Assembly (NCBI RefSeq): GCF_030915505.1
Contig: NZ_CP133265.1
Coordinates: forward strand, 248,001 to 312,000
DNA length: 64,000 nucleotides
Reading direction: 5' to 3'
From: Neobacillus sp. OS1-2
GTDB taxonomy: Bacteria > Bacillota > Bacilli > Bacillales > Cytobacillaceae
A program made the position numbers and the translations under genes. Under the pieces are notes generated by a model. That model was given only the letters and a program-made list of their open reading frames with translations, was not told the origin of the DNA and searched no databases. Shown here in pieces: positions 55,103-63,945 of the stretch (position 1 is the stretch's first letter; each line of letters begins with the position of its first letter).

Positions 55103-55627
55103 TTATGGTTTTATTTTCTCCATAAACTCCTTAATCTTATATTCCGTCAATTCGCCGGTATAATATTTGACCACCTTACCATTTTTATCAATTAAAAAGG
55201 TTGCGGGCAACAAATCCACACCGTACACATTCATGACTTCTTTTTCTTTATCAATCATAATCGGGAAATCAAGCTTAAGACGTTCAGCAAATTGATTAAC
55301 GGCAAGGTCAGGCTCCTGTATATCGACGGATAAAACCTGTACACCATTATCTTTAAACTGATGGTATTGATTATTAATATATGGCATTTCTTTCTTACAA
55401 GGAGGGCACCACGTTCCCCAAAAATTTAAAAATACTCCCTGCCCTCGGTAATCAGAAAGACGGTGCTTGTTTCCCTGCATATCAACTAAGACGAAATCAG
55501 GTGCTTGATCACCTTGCGAGACCTTTTGTTTATTATCTTTTGTAAGATTTGAATAAAGTGAATAGGCAACGGCTGCACCTAGTACAAGTAAAATAATCGT
55601 TCTTATCACTAATCGCCGTTTTTTCAT
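55103..55627 (-). CDS. resA: Thiol-disulfide oxidoreductase ResA
   Basis: A 174-aa membrane-anchored thioredoxin-like protein: one N-terminal helix (about 8-26) and an extracytoplasmic domain with the active site FWGTWCPPCKKEMP (Cys near 74 and 77) and a cis-Pro region LLPATFLIDKNG near 140. It reduces the heme-binding Cys pair of apocytochrome c before heme attachment. ATG after TGGAGG. First gene of resABC. Confidence 0.97.
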   Translation of the reverse strand: MKKRRLVIRTIILLVLGAAVAYSLYSNLTKDNKQKVSQGDQAPDFVLVDMQGNKHRLSDYRGQGVFLNFWGTWCPPCKKEMPYINNQYHQFKDNGVQVLSVDIQEPDLAVNQFAERLKLDFPIMIDKEKEVMNVYGVDLLPATFLIDKNGKVVKYYTGELTEYKIKEFMEKIKP

Positions 55628-55666
55628 AATGATACCTCCAGTAAATCACATACACAGTCGACTTAA

Positions 55667-55675
55667 ATTATAGCA
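55667..55675 (-). promoter_or_regulatory. Extended -10 promoter of resABC
   Basis: Minus-strand TGCTATAAT carries a perfect TATAAT with the upstream TG, 40 nt before the resA ATG. The -35 is poor, consistent with activation by a regulator such as ResD; no specific site was identified. Confidence 0.55.
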
Positions 55676-55723
55676 CTTTCCAATATCCGCATAGTGTAAA
55701 GGAAAGTGATAATTGTGTCGATT

Positions 55724-56461
55724 TTATGACTTTTTCTTAAGTTTATCCATCGCAAGGGCACGCAGTTGTTTTACTTCATGCGGAGTCAGCTCTCTTGCCT
55801 CTCCAGTTTTTAAACCGTTTAATGTCAAGAAGCCATACCGTTCACGTTTTAATTTAAGGACCTCATTCCCAATAGCTTCAAACATCCTTCTAACTTGGCG
55901 ATTTCGTCCTTCATGAATGGTGATTTCAACGATTGCGGTTTGCTTTTTCTTATCTGCAGATAATAATTTGACATTGGCAGGTGCTGTTTTACCATCCTCG
56001 AGGCGAATTCCTTTTTCCAACTTCCTAAGGTTTTCTTTTAAAGGAATTCCTTTTATTTTCGCCACATACACTTTATCCAGTTCATTCTTTGGGTGCATAA
56101 GTAAATTGGCAAATTCGCCATCATTTGTCAACAACAGCAAGCCGGAGGTATCATAATCAAGACGCCCTACAGGGAAAATTCTTTCTTTAAAGTGGGAAAA
56201 GAAATCCGTGACAACCTTCCTGCCCTTATCATCACTAACACTTGAAATAACCCCTCTTGGTTTATATAAAAGAAAATAAACGGGTTCCTCTTTCTCAATC
56301 TGTATTTCATTTACCTCTACTTTATCAGAGGGAGAAACCTTCACTCCAAGCTCTGTGACCACTTTTCCATTAACTTTTACTCTTCCTTCTTTTATAAGTT
56401 CCTCAGATTTCCTTCTAGAAGCAATGCCCGCTCGAGCTATTACCTTTTGTAATCTTTCCAT
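55724..56461 (-). CDS. rluB: 23S rRNA pseudouridine synthase RluB
   Basis: A 245-aa RsuA/RluB-type pseudouridine synthase. The N-terminal S4 RNA-binding domain starts MERLQKVIARAGIASRRKSE; the catalytic Asp lies in GRLDYDTSGLLLLTNDGEFA (near 101), and EGRNRQVRRMFEAIG near 180 is the second family motif. It modifies the 2605 region of 23S rRNA. It is upstream of resA as in B. subtilis (ypuL); no terminator separates them. ATG after GAGGTGA. Confidence 0.95.
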   Translation of the reverse strand: MERLQKVIARAGIASRRKSEELIKEGRVKVNGKVVTELGVKVSPSDKVEVNEIQIEKEEPVYFLLYKPRGVISSVSDDKGRKVVTDFFSHFKERIFPVGRLDYDTSGLLLLTNDGEFANLLMHPKNELDKVYVAKIKGIPLKENLRKLEKGIRLEDGKTAPANVKLLSADKKKQTAIVEITIHEGRNRQVRRMFEAIGNEVLKLKRERYGFLTLNGLKTGEARELTPHEVKQLRALAMDKLKKKS

Positions 56462-56561
56462 TCAATTCACCTCAAAATTTTTCCGATAGATATAATCTCA
56501 CAGATAAAAAGGAGTCATTCCTATTTATAACCCAAGCCTATTTGCTATTCTATCCTAATGA

Positions 56562-56589
56562 ATTATGACACAATTTCTCCACTTTTCAA
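56562..56589 (-). promoter_or_regulatory. Sigma-A promoter of rluB
   Basis: Minus-strand TTGAAA (56584-56589) and CATAAT (56562-56567) are separated by 16 nt, downstream of the spmB terminator and about 100 nt before the rluB start. Confidence 0.55.
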
Positions 56590-56614
56590 AGTAACGGGTA
56601 TTAAATTAAAGCAA

Positions 56615-56646
56615 AAATAAAAAAGTATGCCCCAAAAGGAACATAC
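56615..56646 (-). terminator. Terminator of dacB-spmA-spmB
   Basis: The stem GTATG-CC/GG-CATAC (56625-56646) is followed by six T on the minus strand, 14 nt past the spmB stop. Confidence 0.72.
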
Positions 56647-56659
56647 CCCCTTCTTCCTA

Positions 56660-57196
56660 CTATTTTGTGCCAAAAATAAAGGTTACAATAATAATGGAGA
56701 CAATAATCCCCACAACGTCTGCTAGAAGCCCAACCTTTAGGGCATCCCCCATTTTTTTTATCCCAACGGCACCGAAATAAACAGTTAAAACGTAAAAGGT
56801 AGTATCCGTACTACCTTGCAGCACGGATGCTAGACGGCCAATAAAAGAATCCGGTCCATAAGAAGCAATTAAATCACTTGTCATCCCAAGCGCGGCTGTA
56901 CCCGAAATCGGTCTAATAATGAGCAATGGAACAATTTCTGCCGGGATTCCCATCGTTTTCATCACCGGCCTAATCCAATTCATTAAAGCGTCTAAAGCAC
57001 CAGAAGCACGGAAAATGGAGATTGCAACCAACATACCCACTAGAAAAGGAATGATGGATACGGCGATTTTAATCCCTTCTTTTCCACCCTCCACAAAACT
57101 TTCGTAGGTTGGAACCTTTTTAAAAGTTCCATATAAAAGTATAAACCCAATTAACAAAGGAATAAAAGTTAGCGAAATTTTAGCGAATATCTCCAT
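56660..57196 (-). CDS. spmB: Spore maturation protein SpmB
   Basis: A 178-aa polytopic protein with a nucleoside-recognition (Gate) domain: hydrophobic spans near 8-25, 40-60, 120-145 and 155-175, with RPISGTAALGMTSDLIASYGPDSFIGRLAS near 95-124. SpmA and SpmB are needed for full spore core dehydration. ATG after AAAGGATGA, 8 nt after spmA. Third gene of the dacB operon. Confidence 0.96.
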   Translation of the reverse strand: MEIFAKISLTFIPLLIGFILLYGTFKKVPTYESFVEGGKEGIKIAVSIIPFLVGMLVAISIFRASGALDALMNWIRPVMKTMGIPAEIVPLLIIRPISGTAALGMTSDLIASYGPDSFIGRLASVLQGSTDTTFYVLTVYFGAVGIKKMGDALKVGLLADVVGIIVSIIIVTFIFGTK

Positions 57197-57204
57197 AAGC
57201 TAAA

Positions 57205-57792
57205 TCATCCTTTTCGGCTTCTACGATAATAAAAATAGCGGTCTATCAGCACTGCTCCTATTGCCGATAGGATGGTGGCAATAATTGTTGGGACAACAAT
57301 TTCGGTAGGTGATACGGATTGATAATTCATTCTAATTGCAATTACTGTTGTGGGGATAATGGTAATACTGGCTGTATTAATTGCCAAAAAGGTAACCATC
57401 GACCTGCTTGCTTCATCTTTCCCGCCATTTAATTTCTTTAACTCCTCCATCGCTTTAATTCCAAGTGGTGTGGCGGCATTTCCTAAACCAAACATGTTGG
57501 ATATCATATTTGACAGGATATAGCCCATTGCCGGATGTTTAGGAGGGACTTCAGGAAATAAAACTTTCACGAGCGGGCGAAATAGCTTTGACAGCTTTTC
57601 AAGTAGGCCTGATTCTTCAGCAATCCTCATCATCCCAAGCCAGAAAACAAGTACACTAATAAGACCGATACAAAGGATTACTGCTTCCTTGGCACCATCA
57701 AAAACAGCCTTATTGACCGCCTCCATTGTCCCATTGATCAATGCGAAAATGATACCGACGATTGTCATAAATACCCAAATATAATTAACCAT
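57205..57792 (-). CDS. spmA: Spore maturation protein SpmA
   Basis: A 195-aa polytopic protein related to SpmB, with MGYILSNMISNMFGLGNAATPLGIKAM near 90-116 and a basic C-terminal tail (RYFYYRRSRKG). It partners SpmB in spore core dehydration. I chose ATG 57792 (MVNYIWVFM) because GGAG is at nine bases and family proteins start there; ATG 57798 has only four. It overlaps the dacB 3' end by eight bases. Confidence 0.96.
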   Translation of the reverse strand: MVNYIWVFMTIVGIIFALINGTMEAVNKAVFDGAKEAVILCIGLISVLVFWLGMMRIAEESGLLEKLSKLFRPLVKVLFPEVPPKHPAMGYILSNMISNMFGLGNAATPLGIKAMEELKKLNGGKDEASRSMVTFLAINTASITIIPTTVIAIRMNYQSVSPTEIVVPTIIATILSAIGAVLIDRYFYYRRSRKG

Positions 57793-58930
57793 TGGCATTT
57801 ACTCCGATAACTGAAAGAAAAATCTCCTTAACAAATTCTAACAAACCTTTTTTCTTTTGCTTTGGATTGTTTTGGTAGTAAATCGGTGTTTCCTGGACAA
57901 CCTTTCCATCCAAATAAACAGCTGCTTTCCCGACAATTACTTCATTTTTAGAACTCGTCCATTTTTTATTGGGTTTAAATAATTTATATTTCACTGAAAA
58001 CAAATTCATTTCGTCACTTGTAGCAGGGTAAACAATTGATTTTTTTACAAATAATTGATCCTTATAATAGTTGTTTTTCGCGGTATCAATTTTCCCCTTC
58101 ACTAACACTTCTGCCATATCAAACCCTTTAAACCCGCCTTCATACATGGAGATATGATCATTCCAATCATCCGGACCATTTAAGGTTACAGCAATTAAAT
58201 CCATATCCCCTTTTGTTGCGGTGGTGACAAGCGTTCTTTTTGCACGCTTTGTAAAGCCCGTCTTTCCACCTGTGCAATATTTATATTTTGAAAGAAGACG
58301 ATTCTTGTTTTTCCACACTCTATCCCAATTTTCTGTTGGGTTCGGGGCTTTATAAACCTTGGTACCTGTGATTTCTTGAAAAGTTTTATTTTTCATTGCG
58401 TAGCGCATGAGGATAGCCATATCATATGCCGTTGAATAATGATTTTCATGATCATCAAGACCATGCGGATTGGCGAAATGGGTATCATACATCCCAATTT
58501 CCTTTGCCTTTTGATTCATTAAATAGACAAATCCATCCAAACTTCCCCCTACATGCTCGGCAATTGCCACTGCTGTGTCATTTCCGGATCTTAGCATCAA
58601 ACCATAGACAAGATCGTTAAGCTTTATTTTTTCTCCTGGTTTTAAATAGACAGACGACCCCTCGGCACGGGTTGCCTGCTCACTCACTTTAACCTTTTGA
58701 TTCATTTTTCCCGATTCAATCGCAAGAATGGCTGTCATGATTTTTGTTATACTCGCAATTCTCCTTTTTGTGTGTGCATCTTTCTCAAAGAGAACTCGTC
58801 CAGTTTTCTGCTCGATTAGGACGGCACTAGCAGCACTTACTCCGAGGGCGGCATCAACCTTCTGAGGAATGTTTACAATCAATAGTGAGACTATGAGGGA
58901 AAGTGTCACTAGCTTAACAATCATTTTCAT
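57785..58930 (-). CDS. dacB: Sporulation D-alanyl-D-alanine carboxypeptidase DacB (PBP5*)
   Basis: A 381-aa penicillin-binding protein regulating cortex cross-linking in sporulation. Signal peptide (1-28); active-site SxxK in RIASITKIM (Ser near 60), SxN in LRSGNDTA (near 118) and KTG in TGGKTGFTK (near 221). A C-terminal beta-rich domain (about 280-355) follows. It heads dacB-spmA-spmB. A sigma-E promoter is expected from the family. Confidence 0.96.
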   Translation of the reverse strand: MKMIVKLVTLSLIVSLLIVNIPQKVDAALGVSAASAVLIEQKTGRVLFEKDAHTKRRIASITKIMTAILAIESGKMNQKVKVSEQATRAEGSSVYLKPGEKIKLNDLVYGLMLRSGNDTAVAIAEHVGGSLDGFVYLMNQKAKEIGMYDTHFANPHGLDDHENHYSTAYDMAILMRYAMKNKTFQEITGTKVYKAPNPTENWDRVWKNKNRLLSKYKYCTGGKTGFTKRAKRTLVTTATKGDMDLIAVTLNGPDDWNDHISMYEGGFKGFDMAEVLVKGKIDTAKNNYYKDQLFVKKSIVYPATSDEMNLFSVKYKLFKPNKKWTSSKNEVIVGKAAVYLDGKVVQETPIYYQNNPKQKKKGLLEFVKEIFLSVIGVNANG

Positions 58931-58985
58931 TGGTTTAACCTCGTCTCCTTTTTATCTGTCTACTTGTAGCTTTAGGCTTTGTACA

Positions 58986-59013
58986 AGTCTATGCAGGATA
59001 AGCTCTCATAAGA
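58986..59013 (-). promoter_or_regulatory. Possible sigma-E promoter of dacB
   Basis: Minus-strand TCTTATG (59007-59013) and CATAGACT (58986-58993) are 13 nt apart, matching the sigma-E -10 at six of eight positions but the -35 only partly. Confidence 0.33.
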
Positions 59014-59017
59014 ACAA

Positions 59018-59040
59018 GAAAACTCGTCTTTTGACGAGTC
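59018..59040 (-). terminator. Terminator of the superoxide dismutase gene
   Basis: The stem ACTCGTC/GACGAGT with loop AAAA (59022-59039) is followed by TTTTC on the minus strand; it lies 19 nt past the stop codon. Confidence 0.78.
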
Positions 59041-59057
59041 TTCGAATGGAGACAGCA

Positions 59058-59948
59058 TTAAAAAGCAGGCCATTTTATATCCGCAGCTTTTTCAAACCTC
59101 ATTTCAACTTCATGCCAATTGACTATATTCCACCATTGATCTACGTAATCCGCCCTATTGTTTTTGTATTGCAGATAGTAGGCATGCTCCCAAACATCAA
59201 GAACAAGGAGAGGTATCGTATCCCACTGCGTCAATAACATATGACGCTCTGATTGTAACACCTCCAAATGCCTGGCCCTTGGTGACCAGACCAATATTGA
59301 CCAGCCAGCTCCTTCCACTTGCTTGGCAGCTTCAGAGAATTGACGTTTAAAAGCCTCAAAGCTTCCAAAATATCCTTCTATTTCTTGCTTTAATAAGCCT
59401 TGAGGACCTCCATTGCCATTCGGAGTCATATTTCTCCAAAAAATCGTATGAAGGTAATGTCCTGACCCGTGAAAAGCAAGCTCCCGTGACCAATGTTTAA
59501 TGAAGGAAAAATCATTCGTTTCTCTTGCCTTCTTAAGGTTGAGTTCGGCTCGATTTAATCCATCCACATATGAACGATGGTGCTTATCGTGGTGCAATCT
59601 CATGATTTCCTCGGATATATATGGCTCTAATGCATTATAGGGATAGGAAAGATCCGGTAAGGTATGGCCACCGGGAGGAAGCGTGTTTTCCACAATCCAA
59701 ATATTTCCTATTTCTTGTTTTTTTCTAAAATAATGTTCCATTTGTTCATGGATATTTTCAGCCTTTACCTGAAGCCCAAGAAGTTCCTCCGTTGACAACT
59801 CTCGGTTAGTGCTTTCAATTAATTCGGTAAATGCATCAAGTTTTTCCCATAATTCCGAGTCCTCTCCCACCTTTTCCGATTGAAGAAATTGTTTCATTTG
59901 CTCATTCCAATCGAATAACTCATGAATATATCGGCTAAATCGATCCAT
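59058..59948 (-). CDS. sodF: Fe/Mn superoxide dismutase with N-terminal extension (SodF type)
   Basis: A 296-aa protein. Residues about 95-290 form a complete Fe/Mn SOD: first metal His in MRLHHDKHHRSYVDGLN (near 125), second in GSGHYLHTIFW (near 175), and the Asp/His pair in VLDVWEHAYYLQYKN (near 260). Residues 1-90 are an extra helical, charged segment, twice as long as in ordinary SodA and without a signal peptide. ATG 59948 is preferred over the TTG at 59972. It converts superoxide to peroxide; the extension's role is unknown. Confidence 0.9.
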   Translation of the reverse strand: MDRFSRYIHELFDWNEQMKQFLQSEKVGEDSELWEKLDAFTELIESTNRELSTEELLGLQVKAENIHEQMEHYFRKKQEIGNIWIVENTLPPGGHTLPDLSYPYNALEPYISEEIMRLHHDKHHRSYVDGLNRAELNLKKARETNDFSFIKHWSRELAFHGSGHYLHTIFWRNMTPNGNGGPQGLLKQEIEGYFGSFEAFKRQFSEAAKQVEGAGWSILVWSPRARHLEVLQSERHMLLTQWDTIPLLVLDVWEHAYYLQYKNNRADYVDQWWNIVNWHEVEMRFEKAADIKWPAF

Positions 59949-60035
59949 TGAATTCCCATTCCTTTCCCGCAATAACCCGGCTTAGTATTCAAACAATCTA
60001 CCTAAATGGTATGAGGAATAAAGCGTGTTAAGAAC

Positions 60036-60069
60036 GAGAAAGGCTGCCCTTATTATAAGGACAGCCTTT
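60036..60069 (-). terminator. Hairpin terminator after ypuI
   Basis: The stem AAAGGCTG-CCTTAT/ATAAGG-CAGCCTTT (60040-60069) is long, but the following run on the minus strand is only CTCGTTCT, so termination may be incomplete. Confidence 0.6.
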
Positions 60070-60079
60070 GAACCCTAGT

Positions 60080-60568
60080 TTATTTTGATTGGATCATTTT
60101 TGTTCGATAATCGGTCTCATAGTACTCCAGTTCTTCCCTAATTCTTTGGAAATCTCCTTCTAGATCCTTTAAAAGGTGGACAACACTTTCTGAAACGTTT
60201 CTAAAAAATTTAATTGAATTTCTTCCTGTATAGGCAGAACGGCTATCTTCGAACCAAGCATCATTTTTCGGCGAGAAAAACTCTTCAATACATTGATGGT
60301 AAATTTTATAAAGTGTTTTTTCGGCAGCTGCTTTTTGAAAAGGCTCATTTAGCAGGATAACAGAACATGTTTCTAAACATTCTGTACTATAAACAGCCAA
60401 TTTACGTAAATGGGCAAAGATTAATTTATTGTAGCTACGCTCTTCTTCATTTTCTACTTTCAATTCCGAAATCGTCGTTTCATTTAAAAATTCTTCAATT
60501 GTTGAAATTGATTTTGTTAAAAATTCCTTAACATCCTTTAGTTGTGATTTAACCAATGAATTCCCCAT
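60080..60568 (-). CDS. ypuI: DUF3907 protein YpuI
   Basis: A 162-aa soluble helical protein starting MGNSLVKSQLKDVKEFLTKS, matching YpuI (DUF3907), a conserved Bacillus protein of unknown function. No catalytic motif is evident; the C-terminal half has conserved aromatic and acidic residues (FFSPKNDAWFEDSRSAYTGR near 92-112). ATG after GGGGGA. It ends an apparent scpA-scpB-orphan-ypuI operon, 41 nt after the orphan. Confidence 0.83.
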   Translation of the reverse strand: MGNSLVKSQLKDVKEFLTKSISTIEEFLNETTISELKVENEEERSYNKLIFAHLRKLAVYSTECLETCSVILLNEPFQKAAAEKTLYKIYHQCIEEFFSPKNDAWFEDSRSAYTGRNSIKFFRNVSESVVHLLKDLEGDFQRIREELEYYETDYRTKMIQSK

Positions 60569-60609
60569 TATTATCCCCCTTAAATTTCCCCCTGGATTGC
60601 CATTTCATA

Positions 60610-61083
60610 TTATTGCGGTTGTAGGATGAACTCCAGTGGAGAACGAAGTTCGTAGCCCTTTTTTTGTTTAAGGGCAAGCATTATTTCTGGAAATTTAGTA
60701 AAGTTAATATCTTGAAAATATGAAGCAAACTCTTGCTTAGAATTAATATATAGGCGCTTTCGGCTGCGAAGGCCCGGATTTTTTAAGAGGCAAATGAGTG
60801 CAACCATTTCTTTGAAATAAACTTCATTACCTTCTTGAACCATTACGGGGTCTTGCTGAAATGGAGTGAATTCAGCAAAGAGTTGATCAAAGTACCTTAC
60901 GTACAGAACATGCAACGTCTTTTCCTTACCATCCTCGATGAAGGTGACCTCACTTCTGTTAAAAAAGTCCTCTGATGTATTTGATTTTTCTTTTTCTAAT
61001 TCAAATCCTTTACACTCTTTAATTAGCAACTTAATCCCGCTCCTTGTCAAAATGCTTAAGCTTTCTTGAATTACTAAAAACAT
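60610..61083 (-). CDS. Unrecognised protein between scpB and ypuI
   Basis: A 157-aa soluble protein that I cannot assign. It has no signal peptide or membrane segment, a mixed alpha/beta pattern, a charged N-terminal third (KEKSNTSEDFFNRSE), and LYVRYFDQLFAEFTPFQQDP and a basic RSRKRLYINSK in the middle. It sits 38 nt after scpB and 41 nt before ypuI on the same strand, so it is probably co-transcribed. The ATG at 61083 lacks a clear ribosome-binding site; a TTG at 61029 follows AAGGAG at ten bases and would give 139 aa. Confidence 0.65.
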   Translation of the reverse strand: MFLVIQESLSILTRSGIKLLIKECKGFELEKEKSNTSEDFFNRSEVTFIEDGKEKTLHVLYVRYFDQLFAEFTPFQQDPVMVQEGNEVYFKEMVALICLLKNPGLRSRKRLYINSKQEFASYFQDINFTKFPEIMLALKQKKGYELRSPLEFILQPQ

Positions 61084-61121
61084 ATGTTTATTTTAGCATA
61101 AATTTAATCCTACAATTAGAT

Positions 61122-61706
61122 TTAAGAGTTTATTGTTTCCTGAAATTTTTCGAAAAACAAGTCTGCTTCCTCCTGAATAAATTCTTCCTCGACTTTTTCC
61201 GGGAGTTGCGGTAGTTCTTTTAAACTTTTTAAACCAAAATAGTCCAGAAATTCTTTTGTAGTCCCATATAGATAAGCCCTTCCAGTCCCTTCTGCCCGGC
61301 CAACCTCTTTTATTAATACCTTTGAGACAAGGGTATGCAGTGGTCTTTCTGTTTTCACACCGCGAATATCCTCAATTTCGGCACGGGTAATCGGCTGTTT
61401 ATAAGCAATGATTGCCAATGTCTCTAAGGCAGCCTGTGATAATGTAGAAGTATGGGGGGAATCCACTAGTTTCTTTAAATAGATGGCATTTTCCTTCTTT
61501 GTTGCCAGCTGATAGGTTCCGGCAAGCTGGACAATCATAATGCCTCTATTGGTTTCAGCGTATTCTTTTCTTAACTCCTCAATCATTCCACTCGCCATAA
61601 GCTCATCAACCTCTAAAACCTCCGCTATTTGCTTAAGTGAAAGACCTTCATCACCCGCTGCAAACAGTAGACTTTCAAGAATGCTGCCCCAATTAATGAT
61701 TTCCAA
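61122..61706 (-). CDS. scpB: Segregation and condensation protein B
   Basis: A 194-aa protein made of two winged-helix domains (about 5-85 and 90-170): [24 protein letters not shown] near 10, [30 protein letters not shown] near 90-120 and [18 protein letters not shown] near 145. ScpB dimers bind ScpA and the SMC complex. TTG start, overlapping the scpA 3' end by 14 nt, so translation is coupled. Confidence 0.96.
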   Translation of the reverse strand: MEIINWGSILESLLFAAGDEGLSLKQIAEVLEVDELMASGMIEELRKEYAETNRGIMIVQLAGTYQLATKKENAIYLKKLVDSPHTSTLSQAALETLAIIAYKQPITRAEIEDIRGVKTERPLHTLVSKVLIKEVGRAEGTGRAYLYGTTKEFLDYFGLKSLKELPQLPEKVEEEFIQEEADLFFEKFQETINS

Positions 61707-62463
61707 CTACTTCCGCTCCCTCCGCAACAGCTTCAACAAAGATATCACCAAAGTTTTCTTTCTGCTCCACATCAATCACTTTTCTTTTAATCAATTCCAA
61801 AACAGCTAAAAAGGTCACCACTATATGGTCCTTTGCCGGATTTGGAAATAATTCATTAAAGTTTTTTCTTCCTTTAAGCTGTGTTAATTCATCCATAATT
61901 TCCGCCATTCTTTTCTCAATCGATATTTCTTGGCGGGCAATTTTAGTTGCCATTGGTCGTTGTAACTTTTTTCTCCGCAACAGTTTTTGGAATGCCGCCA
62001 GCATATCATACAAGGAGACATTTAACTCAGTCTTCTCAGGCTGTTTTTCTTTTGCAAAATCGGAAAGATCACTTGGCGGCTTGGTATACATTAATCCACG
62101 TTCTTCTTCCATCGTTTTTAGGTCATGTGCGGCTTCTTTATATTTTCGATACTCAATCAGACGCTCCACAAGTTCATCTCTTGGATCTTCCTCATAAGGC
62201 ATTTCAGCGTCTACTTCATCGAAAACTTCTTCATGCTTGGGTAAAAGCATTTTGCTCTTTATCACAAGTAATGTCGCTGCCATTACTAAAAATTCACTTG
62301 CAACATCCAGTTGGAGCTCGTTCATTGTTTTAATATATAGTAAATATTGCTCGGTAATCTCGGCAACAGGAATATCATATATATCAATTTCTAGCCGGTT
62401 AATTAAATGGAGAAGCAAATCTAACGGACCTTCAAACGCATCAATCTTCACCTGATACGGCAT
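61693..62463 (-). CDS. scpA: Segregation and condensation protein A (kleisin)
   Basis: A 256-aa kleisin linking the SMC heads. The N-terminal [32 protein letters not shown] (about 9-41) is the SMC-neck-binding region, the acidic middle is variable, and the C-terminal winged helix (about 180-245, [19 protein letters not shown]) binds the other SMC head. First gene of the operon; ATG after GGTGAA. Confidence 0.97.
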   Translation of the reverse strand: MPYQVKIDAFEGPLDLLLHLINRLEIDIYDIPVAEITEQYLLYIKTMNELQLDVASEFLVMAATLLVIKSKMLLPKHEEVFDEVDAEMPYEEDPRDELVERLIEYRKYKEAAHDLKTMEEERGLMYTKPPSDLSDFAKEKQPEKTELNVSLYDMLAAFQKLLRRKKLQRPMATKIARQEISIEKRMAEIMDELTQLKGRKNFNELFPNPAKDHIVVTFLAVLELIKRKVIDVEQKENFGDIFVEAVAEGAEVVGNH

Positions 62464-62523
62464 GTTTATTCACCAAAATTCTTCATAAATAAAATTTGTT
62501 TATCATGTATATCAACTATTAAT

Positions 62524-62553
62524 AGTATAGAGGATTCACGGGAGGTAATCCAA
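62524..62553 (-). promoter_or_regulatory. Sigma-A promoter of scpA-scpB
   Basis: Minus-strand TTGGAT (62548-62553) and TATACT (62524-62529) are 18 nt apart, about 60 nt upstream of scpA. Confidence 0.5.
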
Positions 62554-62671
62554 TAGAAAAATCAACCTTACCATGCTTAATTATCAAAACATGATGTTTG
62601 CCCATAACAATGGACAAAACTTCCACATATTATGACAAGGAAAAGAAAATAAATATGTAGGAGGGTTTAAT

Positions 62672-62758
62672 ATGGATGGCGGATTTGGAGGCGGATTTGC
62701 TTTAATCGTCGTTTTATTCATTTTGTTAATTATCGTAGGTGCTTCTTGGGTTTATTAG
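62672..62758 (+). CDS. YjcZ-type sporulation mini-protein
   Basis: A 28-aa membrane peptide: a Gly-rich start (MDGGFGGGFA), one membrane helix (LIVVLFILLIIVGASWVY). This is the pattern of the YjcZ/YhaL-like tiny transmembrane sporulation proteins of Bacillus (TIGR01732-type), of unknown function. The ATG follows TAGGAGGG at six bases and the gene is followed by a terminator. It is too short for a usual ORF scan. Sporulation control is inferred from the family, not from a promoter I could find. Confidence 0.88.
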   Translation: MDGGFGGGFALIVVLFILLIIVGASWVY

Positions 62759-62778
62759 TTAATAATTAAAGAAGCATA

Positions 62779-62807
62779 GAAACCCGTCAATCCTGACGGG
62801 TTTTTTT
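62779..62807 (+). terminator. Terminator of the YjcZ-type gene
   Basis: The stem AACCCGTCA/TGACGGGTT (62781-62802) is followed by seven T, 22 nt past the stop codon. Confidence 0.85.
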
Positions 62808-62870
62808 ACTAAGGAATCTGCAAACTTATGATAAACTAGAATTTACATAGTTCAAAAAAGGAGGGATCTC

Positions 62871-63392
62871 TTGTACCCAAAAGAATATATCCAATTTTTA
62901 TCCCATTTTCACGGTGATCGAGATTATTTTGAGTGCCATGAAGTGCTTGAAGAATATTGGAAAGGGATAGATTCCAGGAACAAGTCATCCGTCTGGGTCG
63001 GTCTAATCCTTATGGCTGTTTCAACATATCATCACCGAAGAAGCAATTTTAATGGGGCAAAAAAAACATTGGAAAAAGCCATAAGAATTTTAGACACACA
63101 AGCTGGTGAGTTATTAAAAATAGGCTTAAGCCCATCACTCCTTCACCAGCTATTAATAGAACGATTGTCATTAATTGAAAAAGCAGCACCCTATTATAGC
63201 TATAATTTGCCCATCTGTGATTCAAACCTTCTAAAAATTTGCGGAAGCTATTGTGAACATGAAGGCTTTCAATGGGGCAAAGATAGTGATATCACAAATA
63301 GCGGTCTCATTCATCGCCACAAGTTGCGTAATAGAGCTAATGTAATCGCGGAGAGAGAACAGTCTTTAAGAATGCGAAAAGGCAGAAAATAA
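62871..63392 (+). CDS. ypuF: DUF309 protein YpuF
   Basis: A 173-aa protein with the DUF309 motif: FHGDRDYFECHEVLEEYWKGIDS (about 13-35) followed by STYHHRRSNFNGAKKTLEKA (about 50-69); the His/Glu pattern is that of this helical family of unknown function. The C-terminal basic tail (NRANVIAEREQSLRMRKGRK) is extra. The start is TTG after AAAGGAGG. It is convergent with ribT and shares a terminator. In B. subtilis ypuF is close to ribT. Confidence 0.87.
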   Translation: MYPKEYIQFLSHFHGDRDYFECHEVLEEYWKGIDSRNKSSVWVGLILMAVSTYHHRRSNFNGAKKTLEKAIRILDTQAGELLKIGLSPSLLHQLLIERLSLIEKAAPYYSYNLPICDSNLLKICGSYCEHEGFQWGKDSDITNSGLIHRHKLRNRANVIAEREQSLRMRKGRK

Positions 63393-63414
63393 ACCTATTT
63401 TCTGCCTTTTTATA
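63379..63414. terminator. Bidirectional terminator between ypuF and ribT
   Basis: The stem AAAGGCAGAAAATA/TATTTTCTGCCTTT (63379-63410) has T-runs on both sides and overlaps the ypuF stop codon. Confidence 0.85.
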
Positions 63415-63422
63415 GGCCCCAG

Positions 63423-63782
<360 letters not shown>

Positions 63783-63945
63783 TCATTATATGAAATAAAC
63801 CGATAAATTTTTGGTTTAACAATAGAATATTTTCCCAGAATAATCATTACTAAACATTTATTCATTATATGTAGTTGAATTGATTGTGTTTCACTATGCA
63901 CCATCATACATAAAAATAAGACAATCATCAAATTTCAGGATAAGA

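Noticed and set aside
61947-62333. 128-codon plus-strand open frame
   Set aside because: Antisense to scpA, which is a clear gene.
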